Of a DNA stretch of 64,000 bases, positions 25,101 to 38,313 are shown piece by piece; the stretch's first letter is position 1; each line of letters begins with the position of its first letter. The stretch comes from Homalodisca vitripennis (Eukaryota > Arthropoda > Insecta > Hemiptera > Cicadellidae). The position numbers and the translations under genes were made by a program. Below the pieces are notes generated by a model that ran no database searches, was not told the DNA's origin, and saw only the letters and a list, made by a program, of their open reading frames with translations. The stretch covers positions 169,316,501 to 169,380,500 of the forward strand of contig NC_060208.1 of the NCBI RefSeq assembly GCF_021130785.1, read 5' to 3'.

Positions 25101-26627
25101 TGTTTTTGTTAAAAAAACTAGATTGAAAGGTGCGTCAGACAAACTGAAAAATTCAAAATTTTTATTAATTCTTTAACGAAATCTATAATTATTCCGGCAA
25201 GACATCCTCTCAAATATTGCAGTATTATAAGCCCTCACATATATTGAAGCCACATATATTCTGTTCAGTATATTACAATTGGGTTATTCACGAACATATG
25301 TCATAAGACACAATAGTGTAGGTTATGGTAACGTAGCAATCGACATTGGATGCTACAACTGTTTAAACATTTATTAGCTATATTTCGTATTTGCCTTCAT
25401 ATAAAATTACTTAAAATAAAATGGTAATATACCTGTATTATAGTGGTAATTAAAGATTAAGTAAAATGTTTAATAGTTTGGAAATTAATTAAATATACTA
25501 ATTTTAATTTTATACAGTCAGAAGGGAAAAATATACATTTGCTTTTTATAATGAAAAGTCATGTGCTTTGTAAATAATTTAATAATTGATTACTATTATT
25601 CACAGTTCATGTGGTTATAATTTCGTGAAAAGTAAAAGAAGACAAAAATGTGATTTCAAGGATAAGTTGAGTATTATTTTGATAATCTGTGTAGAGAATT
25701 TTGCTTACTTTGCGACCAGGCACTGATTCTCAATTAAAAGTGGCTTTGCAAGAACAATAAAGCTTTTCGACGTCATAAGCTACTTTTTACCTAAAAGGGG
25801 TAAATCCGCTTAGGGATAGAGTAGACACTATTTATATTTCTAAATTCCCAACACCGTGGATCAGAAATGGTCCAAAGGAATTCAATTTACAACTTATTGA
25901 TTTTCTTATCCAATATATATATATATATATATATATAATATTGTATATATATATTATAAAATATATATACATATAGTGTTTTAATCCTTGTACAGTTACT
26001 CTCATTCTCAGAACATCTGTAAGAGAATGGAAAATAGATTGCGTTAGATTCTTAAAATTTCACACATTTACTTGAAGCATGATATATATAACCTATATAG
26101 AGAAACATCAAATATAATCTTTATTACTGCATCTAAAAAGCTATACGAAACAGTACCGACACTATATCAGTAGGACTAATATTATATAGAAATTATTTTA
26201 TGATTTTAATTATTATACGTAGTTGGTTCGATTACTAGCCCATATTTATTTTTTCCTGTATGGAAAATCTACTTAGAAGCCTCTCTTACTTTGAACTTGA
26301 TAAAAATAAGCTTCATTGATCTTAACCTATAAATTTAAGTGTATATAATAATTGGCAGGATTAAAATGATCTGTTAGGAGTAAGTCAATATCCGAATAAA
26401 ACTAAAGCTCTCATACCAATTTAAATAAGTTATATGTAACTCTAAATTGCGATAATTTATTTTACCATTACTTTCATTAATATGTATGTAACATCAGTTT
26501 GCCGAATAAATACGCAGCTGTAAAAATAACTAACTAAATAATATACAGGTGAAATAATTAACCACTTTTTGAACAATTTGTTTTTTAACGCACTATTGGT
26601 TTGTCCTTTAAAAGTTTTTAGTCAAAC

Positions 26628-26683
<56 letters not shown>

Positions 26684-26697
26684 ACACACACACACAG

Positions 26698-26728
<31 letters not shown>

Positions 26729-27228
26729 CTTTGGGTGTAAAAATGCAGAATTACTCTATTATAACAATTTTTTTAACAAATATATATGCCTCTGTGTGTG
26801 TGTGTGTGTGTGTATGTGTGTGGTTTTAAAAATTAACTAAGCAATAAACACAGATTCTTAGCTTTGGAAATTAAAATTATATTAAACGAGTACTTGTCAA
26901 TGTCACTTAAAAATAGTATTAAAGAATTATTTAACGTGTCATTGTATAACGTCCGAATAAATGTATGCAATATATACAGATATCTACGTCTTTAGGATTT
27001 TGTTACAAGCGTATCGAACAAACGGGTACAAGAGAACAACACGATTTTAATAAATATCTGTCGTATCCTCAAAAATGAGTAGACAAAAATAAATTAACTT
27101 TCTTTTATAGTACAGGCCCTCGCAACCTCACTGTTAAGCCTGGTGACGTCAATAATCAACTTCAGATAATGACAACCACGGCTAATCTCCATAATTTAAA
27201 TCACTCACTCAATACAGACAGTTGAATA
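22186..27228. other. Unassigned AT-rich intergenic DNA with microsatellites
   Basis: No gene is recognised. There are TA-rich arrays at about 25913-25975, an (AT)n-(CA)n-(AT)n compound array at about 26631-26726 and a (TG)n run at about 26791-26821. A GC-richer patch with a donor-like CTGTGTAGGTGG lies at about 24455-24500. Confidence 0.5.
26631..26726. repeat. Compound AT/CA microsatellite
   Basis: (AT)n, then a short (CA)n, then (AT)n again; a second (TG)n run follows at about 26791-26821. Confidence 0.93.
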
Positions 27229-27291
27229 GTCGAGATGACAAAGCCACAATAATATATGACGTCACATATCTGTGGCTTTTGTCACTCGGCT
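27229..27291. repeat. Imperfect inverted repeat enclosing a CRE-like palindrome
   Basis: Arms TGACAAAGCCACA (27236-27248) and TGTGGCTTTTGTCA (27271-27284) extend outward with partial matching to about 63 bp in total. The loop contains TGACGTCA (27257-27264). It could be a small palindromic mobile-element remnant or a regulatory hairpin. Confidence 0.6.
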
Positions 27292-30200
27292 CATTGTGTG
27301 GTTTCTATACATTTAGTCTAGATAAATTAAAACATTGTATGTGGGTTTTGTGTCTAATTAGATATACTTATTAAAATGTACTAACCTTTAAAATGTTTAA
27401 AAATATTGGAAAAGTTTCCTGTCTTACTGCAAAACACTTTTTGGTAATTCTCTACAATACATAGTAACTGATATGTAATGCACTTTTAACGACATTCATC
27501 GCTTTTAAAATAAAAAATCTCGTATTTATCGCAATATATACATGCTTTCAATATAATACAAATTTTTATGGTTAAATCAAGCACTAACAACATTTTTTAA
27601 GACGCAAAGTTTGTTATAAGAATAATTTTATTTAAAAACCAACATGGACTTAAAATGTTCAACTAACTATTCTGTATATATATGTTTACCAATGTTTTGT
27701 AAAATAAAACAAAAAATCCTTTCTAGAACATTTTGTATTACGGTCCAAAGCATTTAGCTTCTATCGAAAATATTAATAATAGCTTTTCATTGTATACATT
27801 ATTTTGTTATATTACTTAATAGTTGGCTCACGGAGGTTATTATTGTACATTTTCAAACAACTATACAATAATAAGTGTACTAAACAAGTTTTATCGACAG
27901 TTTTAGTTAGTAGTGACATGTGTAGCATTCTGAGAGAAGTGACTTTACCAAAAAATCTAGGTGCGCGTATTGCAGATGCCGTAAACCTATCTGTGAAAGA
28001 TATTAGGGACGACTAGCTCTCCGTTGTAAATTTTTTGTACGTTTTCATTTATGTACTTGAACCGATGGATGAAATGTGCCTCCACTGTATGTCTTATTAG
28101 GTAGTCAATACAAAATATTATTACTATTAATTAGACTACATACACGTAACCCTGCAAAACATACTTAAGAAATAAGAGGAATTTAAACTAATGGGTTTAC
28201 ATTTGTAGTTATAACTTTTGCTTTTCCTCCTTGGCTGTAAAAAGTCCAATTTTTCTCAATGATATTTCTTCATTTAAAATAATACTTAAATAAAAATTAA
28301 TTTGAACAAAATATTTTATTCTTATTAAGATCCATTTTTTTTCTTAATTATTCAATGCACAGCGAGCATTATAAAATAAAACTGTACGTAAAATGACATA
28401 AAATTGATGAGATTTTCACTGGTGTTAGAATAATATTAGTGTCGCACGTCCTCGTTACTCAATTAGATCACGTATTTACGCTTGAAAAGGTGGAATTACC
28501 TCTTGTAGACTATATCTTCTGCAGCTTGCTCCAAATTCTAAAGAATAAGTAACTCAAACAGCCAAGGTTTTGTCTATTGTAAATAGCCTCATCTGACCAA
28601 AATTTACTTATTTTTTACCTTTAAGAGTTTAATTTTATATATGTATTATATGTTAATAGTTTAAAATGAATTGGATGAAATACTTTATTATATTTAAGTT
28701 CAGACATACGGTAAAAGTTAACGGTATTACTTTAGTAACAATTGAACAATAAAAATGTTGTATTATTAAAAACGAAAAGAACTTTGGATGAGTCATTCGT
28801 ATTTTCAAACCACTTAGATCTCGCATTACGATATGGAAAATTCGTATATGTGTGAGGGAAATTCCTGGAAAACTTTAAAAACCTGTACACTATGAGGAAT
28901 TATTCTGAGTATTTCATCGGTTTCTTTGTAAGGGAATACATAATTTACAATTTATATTTTGCACCAAATTTGGAAACAAAATTACTAAAGTCAAATCATA
29001 CATGATTTATTAGTTCATAGACACTACTTAATTTAAGTCAAAAAAATTTTTACTTCATTCTAAAGCAGAAAATGTAAAAATGTGACAAAACGTCAGCTTG
29101 AAATATTCATGTTAAATCCCAAGTAAACTCGAGTTTCGAAGAAAAACCTCCCTCAGAGTTGGAAACTGGAACTAAATTTACATATTGAGAAGTGCTTTAG
29201 AATTTTTCATGTTTGTTTTATCAGTTATTTCTACGAAAACGAGATGTACTAAAAGTATTTACTATTATTGATTAAAATGTACCGTTTTCTTTATTAATAA
29301 ATTTTGCGACTAAAAAATTAAATTATCCTTCTATTCACGATAAATATGTACGTAAATATGCATAATGAAAATACATTAAACAACCATTTCGTGCACATAT
29401 ATCAGTCTCAATTCTCAATAAGTTATGAATTGAAAACCTTAACAAAATATTTTAAAACGTTATTAAAATAATTACCAATATTCAAACTGCAAAGGAAAAA
29501 TTCTCAAATATCACTGCATCATACATAACAAAATATCCCAGGGTATCAGTAAGAGTTTTCAACACCAGTTTTTTTTAACTGGAGCAAATACAATAAGGAA
29601 TACATTAAATAATTTTGGTCATTTCTATCCATTTTCTATAAATCAACTAACTAATGTCATGATATTAATACTATAAAAGCTAAATTGTATTAAAGAGTCA
29701 CGTAAAACTTAGAAATGATAAAAATACTGTTTTTCCAACTTATTTGGAAAACATTAAGACTTAAAATATGTTTTTTATCTAGAAATTTCAACTATTTTAG
29801 AAAGTTATTTGCACAACACGGACAATATGACGGCACTCAAGTTTGGCATGTTAATATACTGTACTAGCAACATAAAAAAATAGAACTGCAGTATTTTGAC
29901 AAAAGTATAGGAAACTCAATATACCATAAGCATAATTTTTTATGACACCATGGACTTTAGTAGAATGAAAATTTTGTAAACATATATATACTTATAATAA
30001 GGTTTTGATATTATATATTTATCAAAACTTTGTATATGCTCTATTTGGAAACTCTACTAAATATTAAAAACCATTAAACACAAAACACAAAGCTCAAACG
30101 AAACGTTGTAACGTCACTCCAGCGGTCTGTTTTACAGACCGCACTAAACTTCTAAACTTCACAGTCGTTTAAATGTCCAATGAGTTGCTCTAAATTCTAA

Positions 30201-30359
30201 TCTCTCTCGTGTATAAATTTATATCCCAACACACTCGTTAGTAAGTGTTTAAGTGTACGCTTTTACTTTAATACTAAATTACATAAAATACATGTATATT
30301 AACATTTGCGCCAACTATCATGACAATTTAAATTTATTTGAAACACAGTATAATTCAAA
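27292..30359. other. Unassigned AT-rich intergenic DNA
   Basis: No coding signature. A perfect small hairpin GCGGTCTGT-TTT-ACAGACCGC lies at 30122-30142. Confidence 0.5.
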
Positions 30360-30361
30360 TA

Positions 30362-31039
30362 CAGTGGAGTCCCGCTAATCCGAACACGTGTAATCCGAAC
30401 GTCGGTTAATCCGAACGGGTCCAGGAGGAATTATTTATAACGATAATGAACAGTTATAGAAACTAATTACATAAAAAATGAAAATGGGTGCGTCATTTCG
30501 TACATAAACAAAGAAAACGTTAATTAAATAGATATACAGTATTTTATTAAGACAAATTGTGTACGGTACAGTACATAAATAATGAAGTTAATTACTGTAT
30601 TAAGAAGTGAAATCAAACAAAAATTGGACGTACAGTACTGATATTATTATTGAGTACAATATTAATTGTTAAAAGACATAAATTCAGTTATTGTCTTCTG
30701 TCGCATTAAAGAGAGTCTATTGGATGACTCATAGTTTCGTACAACTATTGAACGCGTGGACCCGTACAATATCCAGTACGCACACATTGCTTAACAATAG
30801 AACTGTCACACTAAATACGGTAAATGTGCTTAGTATTCGCAAACACGTTTATTTGTCAAGAAATACAATGCAACAGTCAGAAATAATGTTTTTAATAAAC
30901 AATATTGATAATTCTATAACAAAATAGACCCATTCTCAAGTTTAAAACCGTATTTTTCTGTAATTTTGGCTAATCCGAACAATCACATAATCCGAATAGG
31001 GCTCGGTCCCAATTAGGTCGGATTAACGGGACTCTACTG
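30362..31039. mobile_element. Non-autonomous pogo/Tigger-like DNA transposon
   Basis: 678 bp flanked by TA on both sides (30360-30361 and 31040-31041). The left end CAGTGGAGTCCCGCTAATCC and the right end, inverted as CAGTAGAGTCCCGTTAATCC, match at 21 of the first 24 positions. Ends reading CAGT-GAGTCCCG-TAATCCGA and a TA target site are typical of pogo/Tigger elements of the Tc1/mariner group. TAATCCGAAC occurs three times near the left end and again near the right. No transposase motif is seen, so it is non-autonomous or decayed. Confidence 0.88.
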
Positions 31040-31041
31040 TA

Positions 31042-34000
31042 CTACTATCCTTCTGACGAATTGTTTCATTATCAAAAGGTATAAAGAAGCAGATTCATTT
31101 TTGCAAACAGTACCTATCGTTATTAGCAGGGCGTCAGCGAAACCCATCACTTCAGGGGCTTGCAAAATTTCGTTTTTTTCTGTCTGTCCGTACTATATTC
31201 TCAAGACCAACAACTGATCTATAAACTTCAATTTTGCATGAAGTTTCATTTTTTAAAACCAGCATATGTTTTTACATTAGTCTTTTTGGATTTTTCAAGT
31301 AGCTTAAGAGTCCGTAAAATATCTTTAAATAGGTTTCATCTCTAAAAATTACACTTGACATAAAATTCAATGCAAAACAGCCAAGAATGATGGTAATTTT
31401 TTACCATGGGATTTGGATGAGCGTTACTGAAGCCTCAGTAAGACACTATAATTTATATTTTGTCTGGTGGGAGTATATAGAACATTTCTTTTCTGTATGA
31501 TTGTCTGCTCGTCTGTCTCAAGAATGACATAAGTTATAGACTATTGATATGAAGTTTTGTATCTTTTATAGCTTACAAGGTATTTATTTTTGTATTTTTA
31601 TGAGGTTTAAATAAATGAGCTGAATCACACAATTACTGATATATGTACGGTTTAAAGTATTTCTACTGCAGTTTCGTAATATTACCCACTACCACTTTAC
31701 AGTGGTTACCAAACAATGGGGAGGAAAACTGACACTTGAGATTAATGATCCCGAATCAAGGAACTTACTTCAAACTAAATTAATTGTAAGTATATTTCTA
31801 TTATTTAAGGTTGACTTGCTTTCAAACATTTAAACGTTAAGGAATTAACAAGCAATTAGTTAAGTTTTTTTTCACACTATATTGTCTTATATAAGTAATT
31901 ATTAATATTACAAATCAAAATAAAGCAAAGTTTAAAAAGGTTCTTGCCATGTGGAGGTAGAATTTGTTCTATTTTATTTATTATATAATTACTTCTATTA
32001 TACAAACCTGCTAATAGGTTATACATAAAAGTCTTAATGGAATGTAAATTATTCATTGCATATAATTAATTATACATAGCGGCACAATAGTGAAATAATC
32101 ATCGATACAGGACAGTAAAAGATAATTATTTAGTTAAATTTAATAATAAATTATAAAACAATTCACGAATCTATTATTTAACATTAAAATATATTTTATA
32201 AACAGTGTTCAATTTGTTTAAAAATGTTTGTGTTTATTAATATATTGTAATTCCTGCTGTCCCTCAAGACAGAGATGGTCGTATAATGTCACACGTTGTT
32301 TATCTCTTCTCGCTCCACCAGGATCAAAGCGCCTCTGACATTATATTCCTGGGATAACTATGGATTCTAGATGCCAAGTATTAAGGTTACAATAACCAAT
32401 AATGAATCACAGTCTACAGTACATGTCTTGGCATGTAGCAGACTTTGCCTATCTCTGCTTCCTATAATCCAACAAGATTCTCGTAACGTTTTGGTAGGAC
32501 TAATATATACATCATTTCAGTGTTACATATAATATTTCTAATATTTTTTTAGTCTTAAGTATTTTCAGTGTTGACTTTGAGGGAAATGCATAAATTGGAT
32601 ATTATTATATTCTCGTTATCACAGTCAATGCATATTATTAGGTTGTTAATAGAATAATAAGTGTTAGACTCTTTTTTCAAACTTATTCAACAATGTTATC
32701 TGTTTCTGGTTTTAAGAGTTAAAATACTGCTCAATATTTTTATAAGGTAAATCTTACCTGTAATAATAATTATTACATTAAAAGATAATTTTTTATGTAA
32801 TAACAAACACGGAATGGGATTAATCATGATTCTATATAATTTTATATGGAACTTGAGTTATGTTTATTGTGCACATATCTTTCAGAAAAGTCTTGGCACC
32901 AATGTTGGAAAACTCAAAGTAACTTATATCCAATAAAATATATAATTTTTTATCCGTTAAAAACCCGTTTTTAGAATATAAATAAAGATAGTAAATAATC
33001 GAGTGTCTTTCATTTCAGTTGAGTGCAGTCTGCATTAACTTTACTATTAATATGTGCAATACCCTAATGGTAAATATAACTTCCATCAGGTCTATAATTT
33101 AACTGCAGCCTGATATCCAAAAATGTGTCAAAAAGTTTAAATGTCACTCATGTTAGAAAATTATAGCCTGTAATACCGAGTTAACTTAGTATTGTTAAAA
33201 TTCTAATATTTAACCTTATTTTTATATTAAAATAAATGTGTTTCAAACATTGTTATCGTTACTAATAATTCAATGTATTTAATAAAAAAGGAGATATCAT
33301 ATCTTTATTTTTAGCGTTAGATTGTTAAAATTTATTAATTTGTAACCAGAGGATGCATATGTAGAAAAAACAACAGTAACCACTTACTGCAGTGCATTTA
33401 CACAATAGGAGGTCGCAATATTAGCATATAGATTGCTATTGGTAACACTACTGCAGGATTCAACGTTTGTGTCATCCTACTATAAAATGCCCCACACGCA
33501 TGTGCCACTTTTTCTGATGAGAGTTAAAAATACTACAAATATATTATTTGCTTCTTATTTATAACCCTAAACCTGTTTAAAATGCACTCCCTAAATTCTT
33601 TTCATAGTTGGCATTATAATCTAATCTGCCTAATTAACAAAACAAGTACATTATGTGTTTTCCGGTTATTAGGCACAATTTAGGGTTTATAGACTTTTTC
33701 TGAATATCTAATTTTCTTCCCCTTATAAAACAAAGTAGTATATGTGTGTATATACTGAAATACGTTATGCTTTAATTTTTGAACCATGCGTTTAAACAAA
33801 ATAAATAGAAGACCTACTAATAATTAGTAAATTAATTTTACTAATACAAAAATAAGTTTTAAAACACTTGTTCTCAAAGTAAAATATCAAATATATATTT
33901 TACATATTTAAATTCTTGAACTGTCATTTACTGACAATCTAATGTATAATTAATATATAATGCATATATTGTTCTCAAATTAAAAATATTTATAGTATAA

Positions 34001-35178
34001 TGTAAGATCACAAAATTATTTTGCTATTTCAGTTTATATAGTTGTACCAAAATTAAACGCCCAACGCATTTCGTTGCAGCGTGAGAGGCATACCTTGAAA
34101 ACCTCAACTGCATTAATGTTGACAGTAGAGAACTATTTTGTTTCTTTACTGTTGATATTACGGAAATACAAATATTTTAACGAAACCGTTACAATACCGT
34201 TTCATGTTGTGCTATTTTCACATTTATTTTACAGTCCTATAATACTGAAATCTGATTCGGTAAAACGAGGAGGCGCCCATGGTACGCGAACACAAATTAG
34301 AAGAAGAACATACTATTGCGACAAATAGCTCCAATTTCAAGAAGGCGCTCTCGCACGGCAAGATGGGATGATAATCCAGGAATATGACGACAGAGTGGCT
34401 TTAATCCTGGTGGAGGAGAGGATATCAGAAGTGAGTAGAATTGTGTGACCATCTTTGTCTCCCGGGCTTCTTGGGACAATAATATTGTACCGATTGTATT
34501 ATTGTAATTCTGGGGTAACTGGAGTACCGGTGGAAGGAGTAGGCCCAGAAGAATTATAAGGACTGGACAGTACAAAAGATGCTGCTATCGGCGAGGCGTG
34601 CATCGCAGATGGCAGTGTTTGATAACGAAATTAAGAGGTGGGGTGAGGTAGACGTGCCGTACCTCCCGTGTCAGTTGATCGGAAGTTACAGTAAAGAGTA
34701 GACTTTGATAGTGCTTAGAGTTAATCTTTTTGCTAATCGTAATCGAACCTGCGGGTAAGTAAAATTTTTAACTGGAGTCTAGTCAATATTCATTCTTAGG
34801 TATTTTGAATAATTTTGGGGAAAGAAATATTGTAAAAATGAAATTTAATGGGAATTTAGGAACTTGTCCTTTTGATCTGTGCAATATAAAACCTTTTGGT
34901 GCAGTAAGCACGTGTATATAAAATTTTATGTAAAAATACTAAAAGAGTTTTGTGGTTGTTACAGATGCTTTCAGCAATATTTTTTAACTCTCTAACACTG
35001 AAGAACTTTTATAATTTTAAATCTCTAACACTGAAGAAATTTTTAATTCTCTAACACTAAAGAATTTTCAATTTTCTAACACTGAAAAGAAGTAATAGTT
35101 AAAGTAAAGTAAAGAAAATTAATATCAAAATAAAATTGAACATTGAAGATAAATTAAAGTGAAGAATTGCCAGATCAG
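31042..35178. other. Unassigned AT-rich DNA with mid-GC patches
   Basis: No gene is recognised. Patches with more GC lie at about 31130-31180, 32270-32480 and 34260-34700; the last includes aggcgcccatgg and a splice-donor-like gcgggtaagtaaa at about 34751. Short repeats of ctctaacactgaagaa lie at about 34988-35090, just before the gag-like element. Confidence 0.45.
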
Positions 35179-35444
35179 ATTAGAGTGTCAAAGTTTTAAA
35201 TTTTGAAAATTGAATAAAAGACAAGCTGTAAGAACTTTGTACATTTTTGGAGTTACGAATACATTACAAGTTTGAATTTAAAAGTCATCAAGAAGTTTAT
35301 TTTTATTTTAAATCCAGTAATTATTTTCAAGAAGAAGTTTTATTTTAGTTTGAAACTTATTTATTTCAGAAGATTTTATATTATTTTTGAACCTTCACAA
35401 AAGTTTTAAATTTCAAAGCTAACCCCTCATGTGCCAGTAAAACG
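35179..35444 (+). repeat. Direct repeat copy 1 flanking a gag-like fragment
   Basis: From gattagagtgtcaaag to gccagtaaaacgg; nearly the same sequence recurs at 36258-36523. It is followed by cacataacaattgcgcc, which could be an LTR end plus primer-binding site. The pair looks like LTRs of a small retroelement, but the match extends a few bases upstream of any TG start, so the LTR reading is tentative. Confidence 0.65.
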
Positions 35445-35816
35445 GCACATAACAATTGCGCCAATCTGCTAACTAGTTTTAAACTGCTTACTAGTTTAAA
35501 GTGCAAACTAGTTTTGGAGTGAAGAAAAAACTAGAACTATGATTTTTATTTAATTTTGTGAAGGACTGAACGTGTTTAATTCTCGTGTAATAACACGATT
35601 GCAACGACCTGTTGTGCACGATTCGACCTTCGTGTATTTTCCTGTAGGTATTACATGAACAGGAAGTCAGTGCTACTAGTCCGCCATCTTGATTGTTTAC
35701 AAAAGTTTTGTAAACAATAAACATAATCTCAATTGACTTTGAATATTAAGTGAACTGTTATTTAAAGATTTTATTTTTATTTTAAGAAGTTTTGATTTTA
35801 TTTTTACTTATACAAC

Positions 35817-36077
35817 ATGGAGTCTGTACATGTAGAGTTAATAAATAAGGAAGAATTAATTTATGAGTTGAGGTTTAGAGGCATTGACAGTACTGATGGT
35901 AATGTAGCCGAACTTAGGAAGACTTTAAGGTCTGTGCTAAAGTTAAAAGTTAAAGGAAATTATGATAATTTAAAAGAAATATTGTCATTCCCAGCAGAAG
36001 TAAGTCACATCTCTAATCAAGTAGATTTATTAAATATTAAGGCAAGCGAGTATGATGAAAGTACAAGTAAAATTTAG
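35817..36077 (+). pseudogene. Retroelement gag-like N-terminal fragment
   Basis: 86-codon frame from ATG 35817. The pattern INKEELIYELRFRGI followed by VAELRKTLRSVLKL resembles the SAP-like N-terminus of gag-type proteins in insect LTR retrotransposons. After its stop, related coding sequence appears in another frame at about 36140-36260 (KEVKKLVSEDKL, then SLLNLSVEEED and a stop), directly before direct repeat 2. Capsid, protease and reverse transcriptase are absent, so this is a truncated or non-autonomous unit. Family assignment rests on resemblance only. Confidence 0.5.
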
Positions 36078-36257
36078 TTGGTGCGTTGCAATGTCAAGGT
36101 TAACCACTACTCAACCAGAATACACACTTTGTGTAAAATTTAAACTTTAGTAAACAAAGTAAAAGAAGTCAAGAAACTTGTTAGTGAAGATAAGTTGACA
36201 TCTGAGAATGTATTAGCAGTAAATGAAAGTTTGTTGAACTTGAGTGTAGAAGAGGAA

Positions 36258-36523
36258 GATTAGAGTGTGAAAGTTTTAAATTTTGAAAATTGAATAAAAG
36301 ACAAGCTGTAAGAACTTTGTACATTTTTGGATACATTACAAGTTTGAATTTAAACGTCATCCAGAAGTTTATTTTTATTTTAAATCCAGAAGTTATTTTC
36401 AAGAAGAAGTTTTATTTTAGTTTGAACCTTATTTATTTCAGAAGATTTTATTTATTTTTTTTGTTTTTAACCTTCACAAAAGTTTTAAATTTCAAAGCTA
36501 ACCCCTCATGTGCCAGTAAAACG
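36258..36523 (+). repeat. Direct repeat copy 2 flanking a gag-like fragment
   Basis: Second copy of 35179-35444 with a short internal deletion (after acatttttgg) and a few substitutions. It is preceded by a purine-rich tract (agaagaggaagattagag) that could be a polypurine tract. Confidence 0.65.
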
Positions 36524-37855
36524 GTAAAATATATTTAATAAATCAAAAAAATGTTAACACTCTTAAACATTAGGTACAATCTTTTTTTTACTTCCTAAAT
36601 AATGCCATAAGTATTAAATAAATGTCTAATATCTCTATTATGACCGGATGATTTGCCAATAGAATGAGTCCCACGTGGTAAGTAATAATAACAATAAACT
36701 TTATTGCAAAAGACAATGCACACGTTGTATTACAATCGTCCTATCTAATTTAATCATTCATTCTGACAATAGACCATTCAGACATACATTATATCACTCA
36801 CGCATCTTTTACACAATTTACAGGCCCGCAAGTTTATGTGTGTAACTAGGCCCAAAGACATGTAAGTGCCAATCACAACCAGTGAATAACTTTCCAATAT
36901 ATAACCTATAACAAAGCGATTCGCCAATCGAATGAGTCGCATGTGGTTCGTCGCTTTATATTTTCCACGTTTAAATTCAACTAATAAATAAATATAAATT
37001 AAATTTATTATATTTTGTGTCTTGCACCTCTCCAACCAAATCCGTCAAATATAGGCAGATTGTTTAGTAGAGTATTTTACGGACCTAGCCTGTCTTATAC
37101 ATGTTACAATCTCATAATATTTCATATAATAAATTTTAGTCTCCCCTTGAATTGATCAATGTCGATTTGAAGTCTTTTGATGTTTCTATATTGATTGCAT
37201 ATGAATGCAATATGAAATTCATTCTTAATTTATGATCATAATAAAACCATTGAATTACATCATTTTAGATACGCAACTAAATACAAAACTTCTCCTAAGT
37301 TAATATTTGGATTAAATCCATGATCGAATTTTTAGTTACGTTACTAGTATAATATTTAGTTGTAAAAAGATTTCACTGTTACAAAATATTTAAAGTTGGC
37401 ATGATATAACCTACTTTAGAGCAATAAACTTTATTACCTGAGTATGTTCTATAGTTGTATTAAAATACGCTTCTATTTTAGGTAAAATACTAAATTAATT
37501 GGAAGGAGTATTTGAGTTGGTAATAAACGACGGTCAGAAAATAACCGCAAAAGTTATGTTAGTAGAAAATGTAATTATGTGTAAAAAAATAAAGATATAT
37601 ATTGTATATTTTAAAATAAATATAAAAGGTATAAAATGAATATAGATAACACGCGAGTGAGCTGCCATCCTTGCATTTGCGGTTCCGCTTTTAGAATGAG
37701 AGTAAATATTGAAATTGAATCGTGGAAAAATAAGAAAGTCATCATAATTCCATAAATATCTTACTTCCGGAACACAGATGTTAATTTATTATTGCTGATG
37801 CATTCATAAATCTATTATTAACTTTTATACTATCATTCATGGATCTATATATACT
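36524..37855. other. Unassigned AT-rich intergenic DNA
   Basis: No gene is recognised. A related pair gatttgccaatagaatgagt (about 36650) and gattcgccaatcgaatgagt (about 36918) marks a diverged local duplication. The run aacaataaactttattgc at about 36692 resembles retroelement or gene 3' ends. Confidence 0.45.
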
Positions 37856-37857
37856 CG

Positions 37858-37913
<56 letters not shown>
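37858..37913. repeat. (AT)n microsatellite next to a tRNA-like SINE
   Basis: About 26 AT dinucleotides ending four bases before the tRNA-like sequence. Confidence 0.93.
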
Positions 37914-37916
<3 letters not shown>

Positions 37917-38030
37917 GGCTCTGTGGTGTAATGGTAGCACATTCACTCGGCAAGTGAGATATACGGGTTCGAGTCCCGGCGGAGCAAGTACTTTTCCGAT
38001 TCAATGTTTATTGAAATTAAATTAGGCTAT
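37917..38030 (+). mobile_element. tRNA-like SINE, copy 1
   Basis: Positions 37917-37987 fold like a tRNA. An acceptor stem of GCTCTGT with GCGGAGC leaves discriminator A, the D-arm has GTAATGGTAGCAC, the anticodon stem is TTCAC/GTGAG and the T-arm is CGGGTTCGAGTCCCG with a perfect B box. The anticodon loop TCGGCAA would give GGC but has C instead of T at position 33, so it is unlikely to be a working tRNA. A 3' tail, AAGTACTTTTCCGATTC then TGTTTATTGAA, is shared with a second copy at about 42170-42258, which makes it a dispersed SINE-type repeat. Confidence 0.7.
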
Positions 38031-38182
38031 TGCTACTTATACAAATTTAATGAATGTAAATAGAAGTCATTTGACAAGTATTAGGTCTTCCGATCATATG
38101 TTAGTTTGGTTATTTAAACACATATGTGAAAGAATCGGCCAAATACAAAATAATTTAATCGTAAAAATTTAATCGTAATATT

Positions 38183-38185
<3 letters not shown>

Positions 38186-38240
<55 letters not shown>
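38186..38240. repeat. (CA)n microsatellite
   Basis: About 27 CA dinucleotides running into (TA)n. Confidence 0.95.
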
Positions 38241-38258
<18 letters not shown>

Positions 38259-38259
<1 letters not shown>

Positions 38260-38273
38260 AATTAAAAAATACA

Positions 38274-38313
<40 letters not shown>

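Noticed and set aside
30691..30927. 78-codon frame inside the Tigger-like element as transposase
   Set aside because: No DDE or helix-turn-helix pattern; the element is too short for a transposase gene.
37917..37988. A functional tRNA gene (anticodon GGC)
   Set aside because: The invariant T at position 33 is C, a second damaged copy with the same 3' tail exists 4.2 kb away, and GGC alanine tRNAs are not expected in animals; a SINE fits better.
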